Part shown: positions 7,392-13,468 of the stretch, in pieces | Numbering within the stretch: position 1 is the first letter of the stretch | Layout: each line of letters begins with the position of its first letter | From: Gemmatimonadota bacterium | GTDB lineage: Bacteria > Gemmatimonadota > Gemmatimonadetes > Gemmatimonadales > Gemmatimonadaceae | Assembly (NCBI GenBank): GCA_016719105.1 | Contig: JADKAQ010000049.1 | Span: forward strand, 1-13,468 | DNA: 13,468 nt | Reading direction: 5' to 3' | Translations under genes and position numbers: made by a program | Notes under the pieces: model-generated | What the model was told of the DNA's origin: nothing | What the model saw: only the letters and a program-made list of their open reading frames with translations | Database searches by the model: none

Positions 7392-7815
7392 CCCCGATAC
7401 TGTCGTCGCTGGTCCGTGCCGGCATTATACAGGCCGCGGGAGTCTCCTCCACCTTATGCACGACAGCGCTCTGCGCCACATCGACGACATACGTGCCAAA
7501 ATACGCCCGGTAGTCCTCGGTGGCGCGCCGGAGTTCTTCAGGCGACGCCGTCTCGAACCACTGCTCGCCTCGGGCACTATCCACGCGGAAGGTGCTCGGG
7601 CCGCGCCAGAATCTGAATCGACACGTGTCCCGTCGGATCGTACGTGGTAGCCCGTCGGTTTCTGTCCTATACCGACACCAACGGGCTCGATGGCGTTTCA
7701 CGTTTAAAACTCAGCAGGCGCCGGTGCCGATAAGCGCGGTCGTTTGAGCGCGCACGACGGGCTGGCATCCGCGGTAGCGGCCGCCCAATGCTGGCGCAGC
7801 GATGAGCGATGCCAT
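7392..7815 (-). CDS. Lipocalin-like domain protein, C-terminus missing, frameshifted
   Basis: Starting from the likely ATG at 7815 (leader MASLIAAPALGG, possibly a damaged signal peptide), frame changes give ALIGTWRLLSF, then a GY.VYDPTGHVSIQI strand, ILARPEHLPRG, SPEELRRATEDYRAYFGTY, VVDVAQSAVVHKVEE and GTDQRRQYR. This is the order of the lipocalin-like domain family (LIGTW..S, YDPTGH.S.Q, YFGTYEVD, VEHHVE, GTDQ.R). The last two strands that normally follow GTDQRR are absent, because the sequence runs into the DsrE-like protein. Members of this family are small exported or cytosolic proteins of unknown ligand. It begins 57 bases after the attC core at 7873. Confidence 0.55.
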
Positions 7816-7872
7816 CGACGCGTTGAACTGTCTGCACAACAATCTCCGATGGCTGGTGTCGTGTAAGCTGCC

Positions 7873-7891
7873 GCCTAACGCTCCGTTGGGT
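7873..7891 (-). repeat. Collapsed attC-like core pair
   Basis: GCCTAAC (7873-7879) and GTTGGGT (7885-7891) both fit the attC R-box consensus exactly and face each other, but only five bases separate them. The pair lies 13 bases after the HigA stop and 57 bases before the lipocalin-like start, where a whole attC would be expected. The L boxes and loop are absent. Confidence 0.42.
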
Positions 7892-7904
7892 GGGCGTGCG
7901 CGAT

Positions 7905-8194
7905 CTATGCGACTCCGGCCCACGGCTGATGCGCCGCAGCGCGGGCGCGAAGCGCCTTCGCCGCCACCTCAGTGTCGTGCGCGGCCTGCGCGCAGGGCCG
8001 GCCTTCGTTCAAAGGCGAACCGGCGGCACAGGCGGAGGTCGGTGTCGGCGGTGATGGCGCGGCGGCCGGCGATGATCTCCCGATGCGCTGGGCGGGCACG
8101 CCGATCTCCTTGGCGAGGCGGTACTGGAGAGCCCATCGGGACGAGGAACTCTTCCAGCAGGAGCTCCGGGGGTGACGGGCTTGCGCGCGGACAT
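7905..8194 (-). CDS. higA: HigA-family antitoxin (XRE helix-turn-helix), frameshifted
   Basis: The start is ATG at 8194 (MSARKPVTP). With frame changes the protein reads ELLLEEFLVPMG, a helix-turn-helix with IGVPAQRIG and EIIAGRRAITADTDLRLC, then AAHDTEVAAKALRA and the end PWAGVA at 7905. HPG-E-LLEEFL..MG...LA..I.VP..RI..I..G.R.ITADTALRL is the hallmark of HigA antitoxins of higBA modules. The protein would bind DNA and neutralise a HigB mRNA interferase. No HigB-like toxin is visible on either side: upstream is an unrelated fragment and downstream an attC-like core. It is either an orphan antitoxin or one whose partner was lost. The length of about 96 residues is normal. Confidence 0.75.
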
Positions 8195-8204
8195 TGAGGA
8201 CTCA

Positions 8205-8387
8205 ACTTAACGGAACGACACGATCATGCCGAATAGTAACGCCGCGCGTGATCACGGCAAGCGTGACTACCGGTGGCTCCACCGTCCGGCTGCGGCCCAG
8301 CGCCGGCTTCTTCAGCGGGCGCTCCAACACAATGCGCGCCCAGCGCGCTTCCGCTTATCGCACAGTCTGCAACAAGCAACGTTAGGC
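8205..8387 (-). repeat. Possible attC boundary upstream of HigA
   Basis: The minus strand has GCCTAAC at 8387-8381 and GTTAAGT at 8211-8205, both exact matches to the R-box consensus in the correct order. The second lies ten bases before the HigA start. The 183-base distance exceeds normal attC length and I see no extended stem between them. The interval reads on the minus strand as VLERPLKKPALGRSRTVE and VVTLAVITRGVTIRHDRVV with a stop inside the HigA-proximal core, possibly the 3' end of an unidentified gene. So these may be two half-sites, not one attC. Confidence 0.33.
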
Positions 8388-9382
8388 CAACGCATCGCGG
8401 ACGTTGCGTCAAACGGCCCCACCGCGCCAGAACGGTGACAGGCGAGTGCGGTCCGGTGATGTCTTGCTCGGCGCTCTCGGTCCCAGGCGCGCGCATGCCC
8501 GACGCGGCATCGGCGCATGGCGTTCCCACAAACCGCGACGCCGGGCGTCACCGCTATTTCGGTTGGTGTCGGACCATCTCCATTGCCTGCAGACGGTCTA
8601 CGACGAGCGCTTCGCCCGCGAGTACGGTTCAGTGGCGCCCCATCGTTGGGCAGGTGGCCGACAAGTTCCTGGCGTGCGGGGTTCTCGAGCACGGCACCGC
8701 CCGTCACGCGGCGCTCGCGAGGTCGGCGATCGCGCCGTATGCTCGACCGATAGTCCACCGACTCCGGTGTAATCCCTCTCCGGCGAGGAATAGAAGCTGC
8801 TGTCGGCAAAGTCGAGCTACGACTGATCAATGTCGAAGCACCTCGTAGCCCGACGCAGCGCACGCCGCGAGTCCTCGGTGCCGATGATTGCTGCCAACTG
8901 ACAGCGAGCCCCGCGTCCTGAACAGCTCCAGCGCTAGCCCCTGCCGGCACCACATGCAGCACCCGCGCGCCCCTGCTGTGGCGGCGCCGCACCCTCGTAC
9001 CAGTGCCCACAGGTGGCGCGTGAGCTCTGTGTTCGCCAGCTTTACTGCGGGCGCAGGGGTAGCACCGCCGTGGCCTCACGTTGCCTTCCACGGCACCCCA
9101 GGGAATGCCGCCCGGTCATGTTGGACGGGACAACACCGCTGCCGCCCCGCGCCGCGTCACGGATGCCCGTCCCACTTCTTGAAGCTCCACTCCCGCATCC
9201 CAACGCTGCCGTATCTCGATCGCTCCGCGCCGCAGGCTGCTAGCGCCTCGTCCGCAGCGAAAGCCTACCGCTGCTCCTCGTTGGACATCCCGCTCCAATC
9301 GTCCTCTCCCGCCCACCCCTCCTTGCCCGACGCCTCCCTCACCCTACTATTCTGGACGAGGTATCCACCCGGGATTGCGACC
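8388..9382. other. About 1 kb without a confident complete gene
   Basis: Apart from the transposase-like remnant at about 8545-8720, I find no recognisable protein. Long open frames occur on both strands but translate to Arg/Pro/Ser-rich low-complexity sequence. On the minus strand near 8895-8770 a frame reads AIIGTEDSRRALRR and CFDIDQS, then SSFYSSPERDYTGVGG, which looks ordered but is unidentified. The 300 bases before 9383 probably carry the promoter and operator of the PadR operon; I could not pick out a convincing -35/-10 pair. Confidence 0.4.
8545..8720 (+). pseudogene. N-terminal remnant of an IS91-like transposase
   Basis: The plus strand reads SPLFRLVSDHLHCLQTVYDE and RFAREYG, then after one frame change QWRPIVGQVADKFLACGVLE and HGTAR. 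The order (PL..LV..H...L..VYDERF...YG.WRP.V...V.KFL.CG.L.HGFAR) resembles the N-terminal zinc-binding region of transposases of the IS91-like group. The cysteine-rich knuckle that should follow FARIRC is not readable, and nothing matching the catalytic domain follows, so this is at most a 60-residue remnant. The assignment rests on remembered pattern only. Confidence 0.45.
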
Positions 9383-9738
9383 ATGGATCTGAAGCGCGAA
9401 CTCATGCGCGGCGCCGGCTTAACCGTGCTGCAGCCTCCTCAAACGACGCGAGATGTATGGTTACGAACTCACGCCGAAGCGCTCGGCGCACGTTCCGACG
9501 GCGTCGGCCATGGGGCGATCCACGCTCTATCCCCTGCTCTACAATCTCGAAGCCAGGAACTCGTCGAGAGTCGCTGGCTCGAGAGCACAGAGATCGGACG
9601 CAAGCGTCGCTACTATCGCCTGACGCCGGCCGGCGCTGCGCCAGCTCAAGGAACATCGCGCACGCTGGCAGGAGCTCTTCCGAGGCAATGATCGGACTCG
9701 GGCTGGTGTCACCCATTGCCGCGGGTCCTGATTTATGA
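9383..9738 (+). CDS. PadR-family transcriptional regulator, frameshifted
   Basis: The start is ATG at 9383. Across frames: MDLKRELMRGAGLTVLQ, then MYGYELT, an alanine-rich segment with MGRSTLYPLLYNLEAR (the PadR recognition-helix region, normally G.LYP.L..LE..GLV), LVESRWLESTEIGRKRRYYR, LTPAG, and a C-terminal QLKEHRARWQELFRG. This is the PadR winged-helix pattern (TLYP.L..LE, E..GR.RRYY.LT..G) with the short C-terminal helix of the compact subfamily. Length is about 118 residues. The stop TGA (9736-9738) overlaps the ATG of the permease, implying translational coupling. In such pairs the regulator is thought to repress its own operon in response to a small ligand; the ligand is unknown. Confidence 0.78.
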
Positions 9739-12500
9739 CGCGACCGGATGATGCCCTGCCGCGCCGTCTCGAGCGGCGCGAACTCGTATTGCCGAGGCAG
9801 CGCGCGCGCAGGCTCCCAGACCTGCTGGCCGAGCGCGTGGCCGATGTGTCGACGGTAACCATCTCGGCGCCGAGCGCCGCGCCGAGGTCTTTCGCGAGAT
9901 GGTCAGCCACTTCGAGGTTGGACGGGCGGCCCGGCCGCTCGCCGGAAAGATCTGAGCCAGTCATTCGGCGACGGACGCCATGCAGCGACCCTCATCCGCG
10001 CCGAAGCGCGTGGTGACGCCGGAGTCGATCGGTGGGAGCGGCGGCGGTGATGGCGTGCTGCGCATGACGCTCCGCGATGTGCGGTATGCTGCCCGGCGTT
10101 TGCCCCCCTTGCCCGCCTTCACCGCCATCGCGGTCATCTCGCTGGCCATCGGCATCGGCGCCAACGCTGCCATCTTCACCTGCACGGTCAGCGAGGTCAT
10201 TCTCCGCCGCCCGCCGCTCGAGCATCCGGAGGAACGGGTCGACATCTGAAAACCAACCCCGACGCCGCCTTCAACCCGCTCGCGTACCCCGAGTATCGGG
10301 ACGGCGCGGATGACCAGGCGCTCTTCTCCGGGGTCGCGGCCACTCGGATGGGCTACGCGGTGCGAAGCGAGAGGAGACCGCACCGAGCGCACAGCCGTGC
10401 AGCTCGTGTCGGGCAACTACTTTCAGGTGCTGGGACTACGGCCGGCCCGGGGACGCCTCATCGAGCTAACGACGGCGACGCCGCCGGGCGCAACCCCGTG
10501 GCCGTGCGCTCTCCGACCGCTACGGGCGCCGTGCCTATGGTGGCGACCCGTCGGTCGTCGGTCGCTCCGTTCGGCGAAGGCGACGGCGAGTACACCATCA
10601 TCGGCGTCACCCGCCCCGACTTCAAACGGCTTCCTTCCATCGGCATCGAGATCTTCGTCCCGGTCACGATGGTCGCCCAGCTCATGGCCAATTACTGAGA
10701 ATACGCTCGGTCGCGGGGCGATCAGCCACCTTCGTGCGGGCCCGTCTCGCCAGCGGCGTCACCCTGCCGGCGGTGCGCGCGTCACTCGGGCGTTCAGCAC
10801 TCGGCTGCGAGCAGCGGGTGACCGGATGGGAGGGCGTCATGAGCTTTCCGTCCTCCCCGCGCGACGTGATCCTCTTTCCCCATCGACCGCCTTCTGCGCC
10901 CGGTCGCCGTCGTCACGATGGGCGTGGTGGGGATGGTCCTCCTGATCGCCTGCGCCAACGGCCTGGCCTCCTCCTCGCCCGGGCCGTCGATCGCCGCAAG
11001 GAGGTGGCCATCCGGCTCGCCATCGGCGCCAGTCAACAACGCCTGTCTTCCAGCTCCTCATCGAAACGCCACTGCTGGCGATGATGGGAGGCGTTGCCGG
11101 TCTCGTGCTCGGCAGCGCCATCCTAAGAAGCGTGCTGGCCGCCGATCTCCCCCTCCCGCTCCGGAAGGCATCGACCTACACTCTCGACGTCCGCGTCCTC
11201 TACGCCTTCCTGCTGGCCGTCTCGCTCCTGGCCGGCATCGCTGGCTGGGACTCTGCCCGCGCTGCAAACCACTGCCGGCCTCGGGCTCTGGCATCGGTCA
11301 TTCGCGAGAAGGGACAAGCGGCGAGGCACTCGAAGCCGGTGCGCCGCGCCCTCGTCATCGGGCAGTTGGCGGTCTCCGGTCGTCCTACTCACAGCGGGCC
11401 GGGCTCTTCGTGCGCGGCGTGCGCGCCGTGCGCAACGTCGACCCGGGCGGTCGTGCCCGCGCCCTGCTCTGGCTCAGCCCCTCCAGCCAAAGCCCCGCCG
11501 GGCAGAATCGCATGGACCTCCTCGCCACACGCCGTGCCGTTCCGGGCGTACGTATGGGGACACACTCAACAGCATACACCTCAACCTGCTAAGCATCAGC
11601 AGCACGGCCATCAACGTTGATGGCGTCAACCACCGGGCGGGGTGACCCACGCCATCGATCGGGCCGCCATCGACTTACCGGCTTCATCGCCGCCATGGGT
11701 ATGCAGCTGACGAGCGGGCGCAGCTTCACCGCCGCCGACGCCGATACCTCGCGCCGGAAGTCGCGATCGTGAACGAGGCCTTTGTCGGAAGTTCTGGCCC
11801 GGCACCGGACGCCGTCGACCGCCGCTTTCCGCGGACGCGATGACCTCGAGACGGAAGTCGTCGGGGTGGTCAACACCGCCCACATCCGCACCACGGCCGG
11901 ACCGCCCCACCGTCTACCCCTGCCGCTGCGGAGAACTCCGAGGTGTGGATGATCATCCGCCGACTGCGCCCGACGCCGATGCACCGACGTCACGCGCCAC
12001 GGGCGTCCTGCGCGACCCGTCGAAAATCCCGATGCCATGGTCATCGAGGCGCGCGCTATGGCCGCCACATCGACATCATGTCGCTCCGCTGGCGTTGGGC
12101 GCCAACGCGCTCTCAGTCGCCGCCGTCGTCGCCCTCTCATGCCCAGCATTGGTACTGGACGGCACCGTCTCCTATTCCGTCGCCCAGCGCTCGCGCGAGG
12201 TCGGCATCCGCCTCTCCCTCAGCGCCACCGCCGGCGGCGTCGTGCGGTTGCTCTCCTGGGACGGCGTGCGGCTCCGGTGATTATTGGGGCGGCCTGCGGT
12301 GTTGCACTCGGCGTGTTGTTCGGGCGGACGAGTCGAGGGTTGCTGTACGACACCAACGCGCTCGATCCGATCGCCCTCGCGTCCGTCCCGCTGGTGCTCA
12401 TCGTGGTGGCGGGCATTGCCGCCTATCTCTCCCGGCGCGACGGGCGGGGCGGATCGATCCGGTGGTGGCGATCAAGGCGGGAGGGGGAGGCGCTCGGGCG
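9735..12500 (+). CDS. ADOP-type MacB/FtsX ABC permease, frameshifted
   Basis: Starts at the ATG overlapping the PadR stop (MTRPDDALPRRLERRE). Near 9885-9990 is a permease-prefix-like segment (EVFREMVSHFE... FGDGRHAATLIR). The first transmembrane helix is FTAIAVISLAIGIGANAAIF at about 10120. The periplasmic MacB-type domain follows (NPLAYPEYRD, VQLVSGNYFQVLGLRPARGR, EYTIIGVTRPDFKRL). Middle FtsX-like helices are at about 10910-11260 (RKEVAIRLAIGAS, VAGLVLGSAILRSVLAADLP). The second half repeats the plan (MQLTSGRSFTAADADTSRRK, VAIVNEAF, ETEVVGVVNTAHI) and ends SREVGIRLSL, IIGAACGVALGVLFGRT, LVLIVVAGIAAYL and IDPVVAIKA at 12480. Length near 900 residues matches ADOP proteins. At least eight frame changes are needed. 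No stop is visible in any plus frame just after 12480. The substrate is unknown; no ATPase gene is adjacent, as is typical for these orphan permeases. Confidence 0.78.
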
Positions 12501-12527
12501 CGCAGGCGACGAAACGCATCCTGCATC

Positions 12528-12905
12528 TCAAGCCAACAGCGTCGGCGCGATACCGGCCCGCGCGGCCTCGTCGGGCCAGGTCGTCATCGCCGCCTCGACG
12601 TCTTCCGGGATCTGCGCGCCCCCGCCGCTCCCCACACGGGCCCCCCACCGCCGACAGGTAGTAACGCGTGGAGGCCGTCGTCCTTGCCGCGCTCCGTCAT
12701 CTGGTGCGAGAACGATGCCCACTGTCCCCCACCGCCGATCACATCGTACGCCGGCGCCAACGCCCACACCCCGTCGGGCCGCACGGCGAAAGGCGGATTC
12801 TGCTGTAACGCAATCGTCCTGGTTGCGCGCCGCCAGGTTGAAGACCATCCGGCGAAACGCCTGGTCGACGGCCGGTTGCCCTAGGCGCAACTGGCGGAGC
12901 GGCCT
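12528..12905 (-). pseudogene. hipA: HipA-family kinase, C-terminal fragment
   Basis: The minus strand reads LRQLRLGQPAVDQAFRRMVF, then NLAARNQDD, then after a frame change GVWALAPAYDVIGGGGQWAS, FSHQMTERGKDDG, and in the original frame IPEDVEAAMTTWPDEAARAG, stopping at 12528. This is the C-terminal lobe of a HipA Ser/Thr kinase: FRRMVFN...N.DDH (catalytic Asn/Asp region), W.LAPAYDV (metal-binding D of the AYD motif), HQM...GK. The N-terminal 250 to 300 residues, with the ATP-binding loop, are absent. The frame stops being HipA-like at about 12905, close to the GTTAGGC core at 12924. No HipB is present. In intact systems HipA phosphorylates a translation factor and HipB neutralises it. This fragment cannot be active. 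It converges on the ADOP gene tail to tail. Confidence 0.72.
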
Positions 12906-12930
12906 CGGAAGGTCCAAGCGCGTGTTAGGC
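12885..12930 (-). repeat. attC-like core beside HipA fragment
   Basis: GTTAGGC at 12924-12930 (GCCTAAC on the minus strand) lies 34 bases after the stop of the secreted hypothetical gene, the expected position of an attC start. A weak partner, GCGCAAC at 12885-12891 (one mismatch), would make a 46-base site, shorter than known attC sites and already overlapping HipA coding sequence. The stem is poor, so this is better viewed as a half site. Confidence 0.4.
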
Positions 12931-12964
12931 GGCACGCGGACGGTCATGGGCCTCTGCGGTTACC

Positions 12965-13427
12965 TCAGCTCGGCTTGACCTCGTTGACAACTACATCCCA
13001 GTGCTCCTCAAGCAGACCAAACCTGGCGGCCTCCTCCGAGTCGAAGAGCGCCTTGTCGCGATAGAGGCGCTCCCGTGCCACGGCCCACAAGCGATCCCAT
13101 TCCGGATCGGCGATCGCGGCGCTCGCGTCGCGAAACACAATTGTCACTCGAAGGTCCCATCGCGGTGCACCCGCGAGATGGGTGAATGGTTCGTCAACGC
13201 GGATACTCCGAATGAAACCCAGCGACTGCATCTCCCGAAGTAACGGCGCGTGGTTCTTGGCGTAGAGTCGTTTGAACTCCTCCCCGGCCCCCCACTTGAT
13301 CCGGTAGTAATACTCCATCGTGACCGGAGCCTGTACGGCCACAACCGGGGCTGTTGGCTGTGCCTGCGCGCGACGATCGCTGGCAAGGGGCCCGAGGCCG
13401 ACGACGAGAGGATCAAGACAGGCGCAT
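12965..13427 (-). CDS. Secreted hypothetical protein (about 150 residues)
   Basis: The open frame from 13342 to 12965 is intact: MEYYYRIKWGAGEEFKRLYA, KNHAPLLREMQSLGFIRSIR, VDEPFTHLAGAPRWDLRVTI, VFRDASAAIADPEWDRLW, LYRDKALFDSEEAARFGLLE and EHWDVVVNEVKPS. The N-terminus most likely begins at the ATG at 13427, preceded by GGAG five bases upstream, and encodes a signal peptide (VVGLGPLAS..RAQAQPTAP) once a one-base frameshift near 13415 is allowed. The fold looks like a ferredoxin-like alpha-beta dimer (YYY.IKW..G....F..LY..NH.PLL), as in Dabb or EthD-type proteins, but I cannot name a family. The stop is followed 34 bases later by the attC core at 12924. Confidence 0.66.
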
Positions 13428-13432
13428 GAGAA

Positions 13433-13436
13433 CTCC
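13433..13436 (-). promoter_or_regulatory. Ribosome binding site
   Basis: GGAG on the minus strand, five bases before ATG 13427. It supports the longer, signal-peptide-bearing start of the secreted hypothetical protein over an internal GTG near 13342. Confidence 0.5.
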
Positions 13437-13468
13437 GGGTAAGAGGCGGAAGATGCTTGGCTATAGTC

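Noticed and set aside
9120..9126. GTTGGAC, matching GTTRRRY
   Set aside because: There is no RYYYAAC partner within 150 bases to the left and no adjacent gene boundary; most likely chance.
8888..9382. N-terminal extension of the PadR gene upstream of 9383
   Set aside because: The frame is open but low complexity (Ser/Pro/His/Arg-rich), and PadR homology starts at the ATG at 9383 (MDLKREL).
9417..9423. GCTTAAC, matching the attC RYYYAAC consensus
   Set aside because: It lies inside the PadR coding sequence (GLTVLQ) with no facing partner or stem.
12037..12978. Long plus-strand open frames running past the ADOP end
   Set aside because: Their 3' halves are antisense to the HipA fragment and have Arg/Pro-rich, family-less translations; they are frame read-through after the real ADOP C-terminus near 12480.
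1..13468. CRISPR array, tRNA, rRNA or an integron integrase gene
   Set aside because: No regularly spaced direct repeats, no tRNA-like cloverleaf or rRNA motifs, and no tyrosine recombinase (R...HxxR...Y) or IntI-specific domain could be read in any frame.

Overview
This is a GC-rich bacterial segment. It most likely comes from Gemmatimonadota or Acidobacteriota, because it carries a PadR regulator translationally coupled to a large MacB/FtsX permease of the 'ADOP' type that is abundant in those phyla, plus several small secreted or membrane proteins typical of them. This is inference; the window has no rRNA or housekeeping marker. Almost every recognisable protein is split over two or three reading frames while its conserved motifs survive. 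That looks more like uncorrected indels in a long-read assembly than decay of every gene. Many boundaries are therefore approximate.

My main reading is that most of the window is an integron gene-cassette array on the minus strand with no integrase in view (CALIN-like). Short promoterless genes (NTF2/SnoaL-like, DUF2306-like, VOC, alpha/beta hydrolase, VanZ-like, lipocalin-like, HigA antitoxin, hypotheticals) are punctuated by GCCTAAC / GTTAGGC cores (attC R boxes, consensus RYYYAAC...GTTRRRY). The cores lie just after stop codons and about 10-60 bases before the next start. The best paired sites are 2835-2931 and 5312-5383. The sites at 3541-3633, 6737-6907, 7873-7891 and 1438-1462 are weaker, short or incomplete. 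Cores at 4000, 8381 and 12924 lack a convincing partner, and two of them (4000 and 12924) abut genes that have lost their 5' ends.

Layout: 1-1437, poorly resolved, with one unidentified minus-strand gene at the left edge and a possible membrane/lipoprotein-like frame; 1438-2931, NTF2-like and DUF2306-like genes; 2926-3633, secreted SnoaL-like cassette; 3541-4006, damaged VOC gene; 4013-5383, alpha/beta hydrolase and four-helix membrane protein; 5389-6743, VanZ-like, small membrane protein and VOC; 6737-7891, lipocalin-like / DsrE-like chimera and a strong hairpin; 7905-8387, HigA antitoxin; 8388-9382, mostly unassigned, with a plus-strand transposase remnant; 9383-about 12500, plus-strand PadR plus ADOP permease operon; 12528-12905, 3' fragment of a HipA-family kinase; 12965-13427, secreted hypothetical protein.

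The cassette proteins do not form one pathway. They look like a heterogeneous adaptive gene store. The PadR-ADOP pair is a separate module on the opposite strand, flanked by cassette-like cores and toxin-antitoxin fragments.
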